Shown piece by piece: positions 8,642 through 18,562 of a stretch of DNA of 64,000 nt. The notes under the pieces were generated by a model. That model was not told the DNA's origin. It was given only the letters and a program-made list of their open reading frames with translations, and did no database searches. Origin of the DNA: Maribacter sp. MJ134 (GTDB taxonomy: Bacteria > Bacteroidota > Bacteroidia > Flavobacteriales > Flavobacteriaceae); the NCBI RefSeq assembly GCF_003970695.1, contig NZ_CP034570.1, positions 3,782,001 to 3,846,000 of the forward strand, in the 5' to 3' direction. Positions within the stretch are counted from its first letter, which is position 1, and every line of letters starts with the position of its first letter. A program made the position numbers and the translations under genes.

Positions 8642-9361
8642 ATGAAACATACCTATACAGTAACAGGAATGACCTGCAATGGCTGCGTGGCATCGGTCAG
8701 TAAATACCTGTCGGAAATTAACGGTGTTGAAAATGTGGCGGTAAATCTGGAAACCTCGGAGGCCGTTGTTGAAATGAGAGTACATATTGACCTCGATACA
8801 CTTAAATCGGCCTTGCCAGAAAAATATACCATTTCTAAAAAGGGAAAACTCACCACGGACCCATTGGCGCAAGAAGAAGAGAAATCGAAATTACAGCAGT
8901 TAAAACCCCTATTGCTCATTTTTGCCTATTTGTTTGCCGCTGCCTTTTTATTGAATTTTAAAGCATGGAGTACTTCTGAGGCCATGTTGGATTTTATGGG
9001 GCTGTTCTATATCGTGTTCAGTTTTTTTAAGTTACTCGATTTAAAAGGCTTTCCGGATAGCTTTCGCATGTATGATCCCCTCGCAAAAATACTTCCAGCC
9101 TACGGTTGGGTGTATCCGTTTATTGAGTTGGCTTTAGGATTGTTGTTCTTAATGCGTTTACAAATACCCATAGCTTTAGTGGTAACGATACTTATTTTAG
9201 GAATTACCACCGTTGGGGTCACCAAAAGTCTGCTGGATAAAAAAAGCATTCGTTGTGCCTGTTTGGGAACGGCCTTAAAATTGCCGATGACCGAAGCAAC
9301 CTTTATTGAAAATGCCATTATGTTGGTAATGGCTTTTGCTATGCTGTTACAACTAGTTTAA
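8642..9361 (+). CDS. HMA domain fused to a MauE/DoxX-type membrane domain
   Basis: A 239-residue fusion. Residues 1-68 are a cytoplasmic-type HMA domain with the metal loop GMTCNGC (Cys12, Cys15). After a charged linker come about four or five membrane helices (89-105, 118-133, 156-172, 176-193 and a C-terminal one). These match the MauE/DoxX-like redox membrane family, including the CACLG motif near 205-210. MauE proteins support disulfide formation in periplasmic partners. A fusion to HMA suggests passing metal or electrons across the membrane. It begins four bases after the NHL gene and ends nine bases before the TonB receptor. Confidence 0.85.
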   Translation: MKHTYTVTGMTCNGCVASVSKYLSEINGVENVAVNLETSEAVVEMRVHIDLDTLKSALPEKYTISKKGKLTTDPLAQEEEKSKLQQLKPLLLIFAYLFAAAFLLNFKAWSTSEAMLDFMGLFYIVFSFFKLLDLKGFPDSFRMYDPLAKILPAYGWVYPFIELALGLLFLMRLQIPIALVVTILILGITTVGVTKSLLDKKSIRCACLGTALKLPMTEATFIENAIMLVMAFAMLLQLV

Positions 9362-9370
9362 AAGGGAATT

Positions 9371-11608
9371 ATGAAGCAGTATATTTTTGTTTTTTTGATA
9401 TGCATACCGCTTATCGCCGTGTCACAAGCTACCTTAGAAGGTGTGGTTATGGAACGGAGCGGAGACCAAAATAAGGTTTTGTCCGGAGCAAATGTATATT
9501 GGATGAACTCTCAGACCGGAACCATAACCAATGATGAGGGAATTTTTAGTATTCCCTATTCCAAGGCCTATAACAAATTAATAATCAGTTATGTGGGTTA
9601 TAAAAGCGATACGCTTATCATTACAAATGCGCAAAGGATAAATCACTTTTTAAGTCCTTCCAATCAACTGGATGAGGTAATTGTGCAACAAGAACGAGAT
9701 GCGGTAGAGAAGGCATATTTCAGTGCTCAGAATGTGATAACCGTAAATAGTGCCGAGCTTTTAAAAGCGGCATGCTGTAACCTATCCGAGAGTTTTGAGA
9801 CCAATCCCGCTATTGACGTGAACTTCTCAGATGCCTTAACAGGTACCAAACAAATTCAAATGTTGGGACTTACAAGTCCATACTTGTTAATTACACAGGA
9901 GAATATTCCTATGGTACGTGGAGCATCCCAAGCGTATGGACTCACATTTACTCCGGGCACATGGGTAGAGAGTATACAGATTACCAAAGGAGCCGGGAGT
10001 GTGGTAAACGGTTATGAGAGTATTTCGGGGCAAATAAATACCGAACTAGTGAAGCCTTTAACGGATAGGGCCTTCTTTGTGAATGGATATGCCAATAGAA
10101 ATGGACGTTTGGAATTAAATACCCATAGTAATCACAAGCTTTCGGATAAGTGGAGTACAGGATTGTACGTCCATGGAAACTTAAGAACTCAGAAAGAAGA
10201 CAGGAATGACGATGGTTTTTTAGATGCTCCTTTAGTGGAACAGATAAATATTATGAACCGCTGGCAATATCAAAATCCGGAAACAGGCTGGGTGAGCTTT
10301 GTTAATTTTCGCTTTTTGAACGATGAAAAACAAGTGGGCGAGGTAGTTTTTGACCCTGATACCGATAGGTTTACCACCAATGCATGGGGGAGCGAAATAG
10401 ATACCCGTAGGTTTGATTCCTCCGTTAAACTTGGGTATGTTTTCCCTGAGCTACCTTTTCAAAGTTTTGGTTTTCAAGCCTCGTATAGCAATCATCAACA
10501 GGAATCTTACTACGGATTTAATCGGTATGACATTAACCACAATAGTATCTACTCCAACCTTATTTTCAATTCGATTATAGGCGACACACGAAGTAAATTT
10601 AAAACCGGGCTTACATTCGCCCATGATACCTATGATGAATTGGTAAATACGCAAGATTTTGGAAGGGATGACACCTCCGGAGGGGTCTTTTTTGAATACA
10701 GTTATGAAAATCTGGAAAAGCTTAGTCTCACCGCAGGTCTTCGGGTAGATACCCATAATCGCTTAGGCACTTTCGTCACTCCACGGCTGCACATGCGCTA
10801 TACACCGTGGGAACTAGGAAGCTTAAGGGCTTCTTTTGGTAGAGGTAGGAGAGCGGCCAATATTTTTGCGGAGAACCAACAGTTGTTCGGCTCTTCAAGA
10901 CAAATTCAGCTATTGGATACAGAAGGAAGTGTTTATGGCCTTGACCCCGAGGACGCATGGAACTATGGTGTAAGCTTTTTACAGGGTTTTTTGTTTTTGA
11001 ACCGAAAAGGAAATATTACGTTAGACTATTATAAGACCGATTTTATAAATCAGGTGGTAGTAGATTGGGAGAATCCTAGAGCAGTTTCTTTTTATAATTT
11101 AGAGGGGAAAAGTTATGCGGATAGCTTTCAGGTAGAGGTAAACCAAGAAGTCCTAAAGAATCTAGAGGTACGTTTGGCCTATAAATATTACGATGTGCAA
11201 ACGGACTATAGAAGTGGAACCCTTCAAAAACCGTTACAGGCACAGCACCGATTTTTTGTCAATATGGGTTACCAAACCAACATAAAGGATAATGGTGCGC
11301 AGTGGAAGTTTGATTATACGGTACATACCTTAGGAGAGCAACGTTTGCCAAATACCGATGAAAACCCACCACAATTTCGACTAGGCGATACGGCGGAAGG
11401 ATATAGTTTAATGAATGCTCAAGCCACTAAAGTCTTTTCCGACAGATTTGAAGTCTATCTAGGTGGCGAAAATTTGACTAATTTTAGACAAAGTAACCCT
11501 GTTTTGGGTGCGGATAACCCTTTTGGCGAGAATTTTGATACAAGTATAGTGTTCGCACCCATTATGGGAAGAATGTTTTATGTCGGATTTCGGTTTAAGG
11601 TCCCCTAA
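9371..11608 (+). CDS. TonB-dependent outer-membrane receptor, metal-type
   Basis: A 745-residue receptor. Signal peptide 1-19, then a carboxypeptidase-like regulatory beta-sandwich (about 20-95, with GTITNDEGIFSI and ISYVGYKSDT). The plug domain follows (about 105-220, with GAGSVVNGYESISGQINTEL), then the 22-strand barrel ending in FYVGFRFKVP. A Cys135-Cys136 pair at the plug start (KAACCNLSESF) is unusual for an outer-membrane protein and could bind a soft metal. The barrel has no SusC-type length and no susD partner is present, so it is not a polysaccharide system. Flanking HMA genes suggest uptake of a metal or metallophore, probably copper or a similar ion; the substrate is inferred. Confidence 0.9.
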   Translation: MKQYIFVFLICIPLIAVSQATLEGVVMERSGDQNKVLSGANVYWMNSQTGTITNDEGIFSIPYSKAYNKLIISYVGYKSDTLIITNAQRINHFLSPSNQLDEVIVQQERDAVEKAYFSAQNVITVNSAELLKAACCNLSESFETNPAIDVNFSDALTGTKQIQMLGLTSPYLLITQENIPMVRGASQAYGLTFTPGTWVESIQITKGAGSVVNGYESISGQINTELVKPLTDRAFFVNGYANRNGRLELNTHSNHKLSDKWSTGLYVHGNLRTQKEDRNDDGFLDAPLVEQINIMNRWQYQNPETGWVSFVNFRFLNDEKQVGEVVFDPDTDRFTTNAWGSEIDTRRFDSSVKLGYVFPELPFQSFGFQASYSNHQQESYYGFNRYDINHNSIYSNLIFNSIIGDTRSKFKTGLTFAHDTYDELVNTQDFGRDDTSGGVFFEYSYENLEKLSLTAGLRVDTHNRLGTFVTPRLHMRYTPWELGSLRASFGRGRRAANIFAENQQLFGSSRQIQLLDTEGSVYGLDPEDAWNYGVSFLQGFLFLNRKGNITLDYYKTDFINQVVVDWENPRAVSFYNLEGKSYADSFQVEVNQEVLKNLEVRLAYKYYDVQTDYRSGTLQKPLQAQHRFFVNMGYQTNIKDNGAQWKFDYTVHTLGEQRLPNTDENPPQFRLGDTAEGYSLMNAQATKVFSDRFEVYLGGENLTNFRQSNPVLGADNPFGENFDTSIVFAPIMGRMFYVGFRFKVP

Positions 11609-11915
11609 AAGCCCCAGAAGGTTGTCTTTTGGGTTGAGCTTGTTAATTTGTAAAAAGTGAAGAAGTAAAAATGTAAAATATTTTGGCTCCAACGCTCGGT
11701 TCAGGGTGAGGAAGACATAGGGGTTGATTTGTGACTTATTAAGTTGAGTTTTGCAGAAGGATTTTATCGGGCTAAAGATCAGACTTGGGTTAGTCAAAGT
11801 GCTTTCGAGAGGTAGTTAGGTTCAACTTAAAAAGTAAAGGCCTCCCTCCTAATGAGGAGGGATTGAGGGAGGTGTAAATATTAGAGATTAAATTAAAAGT
11901 AAAAATAGATATAGC
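11609..11915. other. Gene-free gap with a REP-like inverted repeat
   Basis: These 307 bases separate the TonB receptor from the single-HMA gene. I found no supported gene. The only structure is the CT/GA-rich inverted repeat at 11841-11872, listed separately. I saw no clear promoter box before the HMA gene, so it may be read from upstream or from a non-consensus promoter. Confidence 0.6.
11841..11872. repeat. REP-like element with two competing hairpins
   Basis: The arms CCTCCCTC (11841-11848) and GAGGGAGG (11865-11872) enclose an inner pair CCCTCCT (11844-11850) and AGGAGGG (11855-11861) with loop AATG. The two stems cannot form together. Similar CT-rich intergenic palindromes are common in Flavobacteriia. 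I see a single copy in this window. Confidence 0.6.
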
Positions 11916-12275
11916 ATGAAAAAAATAGTTTTAGCCGTATTAATGGTATTAGTAACAGGGGTTACTTTTGCTCAAGAAAAGAACAAAAAACTCACTATGG
12001 AGGTAGATGGTAAATGTGATATGTGCAAAACGCGTATAGAAAAGGCGGCCTTAGGGGTTAAAGGGGTAAAATATGCCATGTGGGATATTCCTTCTCATGA
12101 GTTGTCATTAATCATAGATGAGCGCAAAACAGACCCAATGCAAGTGAAGGCGGCTTTAGTTGCTGTTGGCCATGACACCAAAGAATTAAAAGCCACGCAA
12201 GAGGCCTACGATGGTGTGCATCCCTGTTGTAAATATCGTGAGGATAGTTCGGATGATAGTGGTAAGCATAATTAG
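11916..12275 (+). CDS. Secreted single HMA-domain protein
   Basis: A 119-residue exported protein with a signal peptide (1-19, TFAQ). One HMA domain (about 24-90) carries DGKCDMC with Cys34 and Cys37. It shares GHDT (85-88) and a C-terminal Cys104-Cys105 pair with the second HMA domain of the protein at 7080, so the two are probably paralogues and may exchange metal. The His/Asp-rich tail after the CC pair is also a plausible ligand. It closes the module and is followed by a perfect terminator. A periplasmic metallochaperone role is inferred from the family. Confidence 0.86.
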   Translation: MKKIVLAVLMVLVTGVTFAQEKNKKLTMEVDGKCDMCKTRIEKAALGVKGVKYAMWDIPSHELSLIIDERKTDPMQVKAALVAVGHDTKELKATQEAYDGVHPCCKYREDSSDDSGKHN

Positions 12276-12293
12276 GTAGATATAAAATTATTT

Positions 12294-12325
12294 AAAAACC
12301 GCACTGAGTAATCAGTGCGGTTTTT
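12294..12325 (+). terminator. Intrinsic terminator of the metal module
   Basis: A perfect 14-bp stem, AAAAACCGCACTGA and TCAGTGCGGTTTTT, closes on the loop GTAA. The A and T tracts let it work in both directions, so it also serves the converging DUF4838 gene. Confidence 0.92.
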
Positions 12326-12356
12326 ATTTAAGAAATCAGACAGATTCAAATATGTA

Positions 12357-14588
12357 TTAATCGATAATTATTTCATCCGCAAAAACCCAAGAAGGTAAAC
12401 CGGCCGCGTGATGCCAATAGGGTGTCGCTGTATTTTTCGCTTTCACCTTGATGTATCTGAAGTTTTTTGGTTCTATTTCAAGGTCAAAATAATGAATATC
12501 GTTCACCTTGCTACTTTTGGTTAAGGGTTCTGGGTTTTTAATGGTGCCTAGAAGCTTGAATTTTTCATTGTCCAATGAGCCATAATATTGAACACTACCA
12601 GGAAAAAACACCACATGATTGGTTACCTGCAAGAAAGCCATAGATAGGGTATTTATAGTCTGGGCTTTCTCTAAGTCTACCACAATTTCTAGGTCATTTC
12701 CTTCATAGCCGAGCCAGTTGGCATAAAAGCTACTGCCTCCAAGAGCTGCATCCGTCAATACCTGCGGATTTTCATCTGCATACTTTTTGGGAGGCGTAAT
12801 GGAGACCACTTTTTTTCCTTTGGCCTTGTTTTTTCGTTTAGCGATTTCTAGGGCGGATAGGTAATTTATGCCATATTCACTTACCGTAAATCCCATTTCA
12901 TTCATTAAGGTAATATTGTTTTTCTTAGCGGTATTCGTGAAATTATCCAATAGAACCGCAACTTTGGGATTCGTGAATAGCGTTCCATCCTCTTTAAACT
13001 TGGTTAGACTAAGTTCTGGGGTTAAATTTTTTCTACTAGCTTCTAAAATCGCAAAATCAATGCTCATTCGCGCCTTTTTCACTCTATTCAATAGTTCTGG
13101 TTTATCGGTTACGGCGTTTTCGCCCGCATCAAATAGCGCCATATATTTTTGAAGTAGGTCCGGATTTAAGTATGAAGAAAAAGCTTCAGAAGGGTCTCCG
13201 TATAAAAACAAGAAAAAATTATCCTCTTCCTTGATTTTTGAGTGTATGAGTTGTACATATTCTTTGATAAAGGGACCTGCATCTCCGTAATATCCATGTG
13301 TAAACTCTGTTAAAAGGGCATCAAAATCTAGGTCAAGGTTCCAAAGAAGTTTTGCTGTAATATAGGAGCGTAACTCAAAAAGCTCGCTTGGATTGTTGCT
13401 GTGCTGTTCAAAAACCCATTTGGCGTTATTATCGCGAAACAATTGAATGTTGGGCTGCAAGGTGTGCATATTGGGGAACGGTGCCAGAAAGTTGGTGAAC
13501 TGAGTCGTATAGTCCCAAATTCTTATATTATCCGTAAGGGTGCTCCATCCCTTTAAATCGGCAGCAAAATCCGTGCAGTTTTTGGCTATACTTTCGCTTC
13601 GGTCACATTCAATGCTACAAAGCGTTATCAATACATTTTCCAAAGGAGCCGTTTTGGGCGGTTTTCTTGTGTGCTGATAGGCGAGGGTAGAAATTGTTTT
13701 TTCAGGAAAAGCCTTGGCTATTTGGTTGGCAAAACGAATCATGGTGCCGGATGGACTACCTTCTACGCTATCAATGGCGCTACAATTTTTACACTGGCAG
13801 TATTGCTGGTTATCGTCTTGACTTACTGAAATCACGGATGCTTTTGGATTTCTGTTGAATAATGCCGAAACAGAATCGGTTATGATTTCCAAGACGGCGG
13901 GATTGGTCAAACACAATTGAGTAGGGAGTCTTTTATCCCCGCGCAGCGCATAATACTCTGGATGAGGTTTATAGAATACTTCCTCTGGTATAAATCGATG
14001 AAAGGTGTGGACTTTTGCTTCGGGAACATAATAGGGGAAGGCCTCCGTGGTCACTTTATGCTGTTTTGCAAATTCGTTGTTCTCATAAAAAAGTCTAGAG
14101 TGTACGGTACGGGTAACGATATCCGGTGTGTAGCTATAATTGATAGCATCTAGTAAAACAGTTTTGGAAACTGGTATGTAAGCTGCATCGGGAGCGTACC
14201 ATTTGCAACCCATATAGTTTTCCAAGAATACGAATACCGCGTTAGTGATAGCTTCGTCAGAACCACCATTAATGTAAAGATTCTTTTCTTTGGTTACGAT
14301 ACGGATTTCCTGTGCTTTTAGGTTGTCATCATTAATATTTCCGACATAGATTTTTGGGGTGTTCAAGGTTTGCGAATCTTCGCTAACCAGAGGAATGGCA
14401 ACGCCACTTATTTTTGAGATATATTCCTGTAAACTACTAGCCGCTTTGTAAGCAGTTTCAGAGGCGGAATTCAAATGAACTATTTCATAGACAGTTGTAC
14501 CGTTTTCCGTCAACACCAGTTCCTCGGTAGAGCAAGAAGTCAGCAATAAGGTTGCTATTGCTATTACAATACGTGCTATGCGCTTCAT
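12357..14588 (-). CDS. DUF4838 lipoprotein with C-terminal discoidin-like domain
   Basis: A 743-residue lipoprotein (lipobox LTSC, Cys19). An N-terminal glycoside-hydrolase-associated domain (about 25-140, with APDAAYIPVSKTV) precedes the DUF4838 region (about 185-460), which holds VISVSQDDNQQYCQC followed by KNCSAID. The last 150 residues look like an F5/8-type (discoidin) carbohydrate-binding domain, with IVVDLEKAQTINTLSM and RYIKVKAKNTATPYWH. DUF4838 proteins resemble alpha-glucuronidase and hexosaminidase folds and are taken as cell-surface glycan enzymes, but the reaction is not established. It starts 17 bases after the GH18 chitinase, probably one operon, suggesting joint use of a GlcNAc-containing glycan. 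Confidence 0.82.
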   Translation of the reverse strand: MKRIARIVIAIATLLLTSCSTEELVLTENGTTVYEIVHLNSASETAYKAASSLQEYISKISGVAIPLVSEDSQTLNTPKIYVGNINDDNLKAQEIRIVTKEKNLYINGGSDEAITNAVFVFLENYMGCKWYAPDAAYIPVSKTVLLDAINYSYTPDIVTRTVHSRLFYENNEFAKQHKVTTEAFPYYVPEAKVHTFHRFIPEEVFYKPHPEYYALRGDKRLPTQLCLTNPAVLEIITDSVSALFNRNPKASVISVSQDDNQQYCQCKNCSAIDSVEGSPSGTMIRFANQIAKAFPEKTISTLAYQHTRKPPKTAPLENVLITLCSIECDRSESIAKNCTDFAADLKGWSTLTDNIRIWDYTTQFTNFLAPFPNMHTLQPNIQLFRDNNAKWVFEQHSNNPSELFELRSYITAKLLWNLDLDFDALLTEFTHGYYGDAGPFIKEYVQLIHSKIKEEDNFFLFLYGDPSEAFSSYLNPDLLQKYMALFDAGENAVTDKPELLNRVKKARMSIDFAILEASRKNLTPELSLTKFKEDGTLFTNPKVAVLLDNFTNTAKKNNITLMNEMGFTVSEYGINYLSALEIAKRKNKAKGKKVVSITPPKKYADENPQVLTDAALGGSSFYANWLGYEGNDLEIVVDLEKAQTINTLSMAFLQVTNHVVFFPGSVQYYGSLDNEKFKLLGTIKNPEPLTKSSKVNDIHYFDLEIEPKNFRYIKVKAKNTATPYWHHAAGLPSWVFADEIIID

Positions 14589-14605
14589 AAAACTAAAAAT
14601 TTAAG

Positions 14606-15808
14606 CTATCGTTCTTGTGATGAAGCCTGGTATATGGACTTTAATAAGCTGTCTTCATCCTTGGTATCATTACCAAGTTCCCAAAACATGATGCCGCCCA
14701 AATTCTTTTTTAGTGCGTATGCCGTTTTGAGTCGTACGGAAACCGTATCGTCGTATGTTATAAAAATTTCGTCTTGAGCACTATACAGGTATGGCGCTTT
14801 GGCTACGGGGTCCCAATATCTCTTATAGTTCACATCTGTTTCAAATTCACTTCTTATTTGAGCATAAGCGCTCCAACCGATATGGGTTCCTGTATTGGGT
14901 TGATAAAGGCCATTATTTGTAGACGGAACTCCTTTCCAAGCTCTTCCGTAAAAGGCAGCCCCAATCACCAGTTGTTCGGGTTTAACACCCTTTTCTATGC
15001 AAAAGTTAATAATTCTCTCAACTGATCTAGGGCCATAATTAGCGGCTCCTTTATTTGACTCGGCTCTCCGTTCTTTTACATAATTCCAGAACGGGGTTTC
15101 TTTGACATCATCGTCCCGAATAAGGCCAAGGGCGGTATGATGTCCTGTATATGGGGAATTGCCACCTATCTGGTCGTATGTCATTACGTTCATAAAGTCT
15201 GCATACCGCATCACTTCGGAGAGTTCTATATTGTCATAGTATCTTTTCCATCCTGCGGATGCGAACGTAAGGGTCTGCTCTCTTTCCAAAACGTCTAGCG
15301 CTTCCCGCAGCTCCTTCATGAGTAAAGTAAAGTTCTGCTTATCTTCTGGTCTTGCCCCAGTACCCGCGGCCGGTATAGCAGGATATTCCCAATCAATATC
15401 CAAGCCATCCAATTCATATTTTCTATTAAAGGCTACAGCACTATTTATGAATTTAGCGCGGTTCTCTTTAGTTGAAGCCATGTCCGAAAAGCCATCCGCT
15501 CCCCAGCCACCACAGGCAATCATAACCTTTAAATGTGGATATTTTTTACGTTCTTCAACAAGTTGTGCAAGTTTTTCTCCTGCTTCTGAATTTCCAAATT
15601 TCATTTCCCCGTCAATAACGTTGGTGAAGGAAAATATAATATGTGTCAACTGATTTAACGGGAGTTGTTCTGGGTTATAATTTTTTTCCGGAACATAATA
15701 TGCCATAACTACAATAGGGTCTTTTTTTTCGGGTTTGGCAAAGGATAGTAGTGCTATGGCAATGAGCACTGGGACTAAAAAGGCAATGTGTAATCGTATG
15801 TGTTTCAT
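14606..15808 (-). CDS. Glycoside hydrolase family 18 chitinase-like protein
   Basis: A 400-residue exported TIM-barrel enzyme. An N-terminal hydrophobic segment (about 5-24) acts as signal or anchor. The GH18 catalytic motif is complete: Asp134, Asp137, Asp139 and the acid Glu141 in LDGLDIDWEYP. KVMIACGGWG (94-103) and MNVMTYDQIGG are the other conserved strands, and IMFWELGNDT near the C-terminus supplies the conserved Trp. GH18 enzymes cleave beta-1,4 GlcNAc linkages by substrate-assisted catalysis. No carbohydrate-binding module or T9SS sorting domain is visible, so the enzyme probably stays in the envelope. It is the first gene of the pair with the DUF4838 lipoprotein. Confidence 0.93.
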   Translation of the reverse strand: MKHIRLHIAFLVPVLIAIALLSFAKPEKKDPIVVMAYYVPEKNYNPEQLPLNQLTHIIFSFTNVIDGEMKFGNSEAGEKLAQLVEERKKYPHLKVMIACGGWGADGFSDMASTKENRAKFINSAVAFNRKYELDGLDIDWEYPAIPAAGTGARPEDKQNFTLLMKELREALDVLEREQTLTFASAGWKRYYDNIELSEVMRYADFMNVMTYDQIGGNSPYTGHHTALGLIRDDDVKETPFWNYVKERRAESNKGAANYGPRSVERIINFCIEKGVKPEQLVIGAAFYGRAWKGVPSTNNGLYQPNTGTHIGWSAYAQIRSEFETDVNYKRYWDPVAKAPYLYSAQDEIFITYDDTVSVRLKTAYALKKNLGGIMFWELGNDTKDEDSLLKSIYQASSQER

Positions 15809-15932
15809 GTATAGTGGTTTAAGCAGGTAAAAGCTAAATAATTTTTCTTGTTTAAGAGAAATTTATAGACCAAAAACAACTGGGAAAGTATTAATAACAA
15901 CGTTTTAGCTATAATAATCATCATAACCATAA

Positions 15933-15967
15933 AAAACCCCCTTTTGGAATTTCCAAAAGGGGGTTTT
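15933..15967 (-). terminator. Terminator downstream of groL
   Basis: A near-perfect palindrome: AAAACCCCCTTTTGGAA (15933-15949) and TTCCAAAAGGGGGTTTT (15951-15967), 17 bp long with minimal loop. It lies 62 bases past the groL stop on the minus strand and isolates groSL from the chitinase gene. Confidence 0.9.
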
Positions 15968-16029
15968 GAATAAAATAGTTATATAGCTATTCGCAAACGG
16001 GCTACTATTTCGCCCGTGGCGAATCACCA

Positions 16030-17679
<1,650 letters not shown>

Positions 17680-17776
17680 TTAGCCTTTTGGCTGATTGCC
17701 TTGGGCTAGTATTTTAATTAGTGAATTAATTTGTAGTTGAGGCTATAGGCTAATAGCCAGAAGCCTAGATTTATTT

Positions 17777-18055
17777 TTAGATAATAGCCAAGATGTCGCT
17801 TTCGCGCATCATCAAGTAATCCGTGCCTTCTAATTTCAACTCCGTTCCAGCGTATTTTCCGTAAAGAACGGTATCTCCTACCTTGACCGTGACTTTTTCA
17901 TCTTTTGTTCCAGGTCCAACAGCAACTACTTTACCTTTTTGTGGTTTTTCTTTTGCGGTGTCCGGAATGTAGATTCCTGAAGCCGTTTTGGTTTCAGCTG
18001 CCATAGGTTCTATAAGAACTCTGTCTGCCAGTGGTTTAATATTAACTTTAGCCAT
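17777..18055 (-). CDS. groS: Co-chaperonin GroES (Cpn10)
   Basis: A 92-residue lid protein of the GroEL chamber. It has the Cpn10 signature [18 protein letters not shown] at the N-terminus, the mobile loop ([18 protein letters not shown]), and [17 protein letters not shown]. Length and sequence are typical. It is first in the groSL operon. A TGGCAT-containing element at 18101-18115 lies 46 bases upstream and may be its promoter. Confidence 0.98.
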   Translation of the reverse strand: MAKVNIKPLADRVLIEPMAAETKTASGIYIPDTAKEKPQKGKVVAVGPGTKDEKVTVKVGDTVLYGKYAGTELKLEGTDYLMMRESDILAII

Positions 18056-18100
18056 AATAGTATGAATTTATAATTGATTTTTTAGTTTGACGATTAATAG

Positions 18101-18115
18101 TCAGAAATTATGCCA
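18101..18115 (-). promoter_or_regulatory. Sigma-54-like element upstream of groS
   Basis: The minus strand reads TGGCATAATTTCTGA. The -24 GG, the following CA and the TG at -12 match the sigma-54 pattern TGGCAC-N5-TTGC, but the final C is replaced by A. It is flanked by TGTCA and TGAC half-sites. An alternative reading is a standard promoter with a degenerate -7 box. Confidence 0.35.
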
Positions 18116-18140
18116 TTGCACAAAACCTGACATATTTAAT

Positions 18141-18172
18141 GAAAAAATGCCAGCTTAGTGACAAGCTGGCAT
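18141..18172 (-). terminator. Terminator after secG
   Basis: The stem ATGCCAGCTT (18147-18156) and AAGCTGGCAT (18163-18172) has a six-base loop. Read on the minus strand it is followed by a run of six T (18141-18146). It lies 26 bases past the secG stop and insulates groS from the miaB-secG run. Confidence 0.9.
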
Positions 18173-18197
18173 CTATACAATTCTATTGTACACTGTT

Positions 18198-18557
18198 TTA
18201 TATACTATCCGTAGGAGTAGTATCGGGAGTTACTTCCGGTGTCACTTCTTCGGGTAAGGTTTCTGGAACAACCGTTTCAATATCGTCTCCTTGTAATAAT
18301 TTAGAATCAGCGTCACCAAAATTACCTTTGAGTGCAATGTTAGATGCTAATATCAAAAGAACCAATAGCCCTGCAAGGGTCCATGTGCTTTTGTCTAAAA
18401 AGTCTCCTGTCTTTTTAACACCACCAACAACTTGGTTGCCGCCACCGCCAAAAGAGGAAGATAAGCCTCCACCTTTAGGGTTTTGCACCATAATTACCAA
18501 GACAAGCAAAAAGCAAACGATGATAATTAGAATCAGGAATATTGAAAATGTACTCAT
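18198..18557 (-). CDS. secG: Preprotein translocase subunit SecG
   Basis: A 119-residue inner-membrane protein with two membrane helices (about 4-22 and 55-72) joined by the loop QNPKGGGLSSSFGGGG, the most recognisable SecG sequence. SecG assists SecYE in export. A Thr/Pro/Glu-rich C-terminal tail (about 85-119) is longer than in E. coli but common in Flavobacteriia. The start lies five bases after the TPR gene, so the two are coupled. A terminator follows at once. Confidence 0.95.
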   Translation of the reverse strand: MSTFSIFLILIIIVCFLLVLVIMVQNPKGGGLSSSFGGGGNQVVGGVKKTGDFLDKSTWTLAGLLVLLILASNIALKGNFGDADSKLLQGDDIETVVPETLPEEVTPEVTPDTTPTDSI

Positions 18558-18562
18558 TATAC

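Noticed and set aside
11459-11797. Minus-strand open frame of 112 codons crossing the end of the TonB receptor gene
   Set aside because: It overlaps the barrel-coding end by 150 bases, has no -7 box and no family features, so it was not called.
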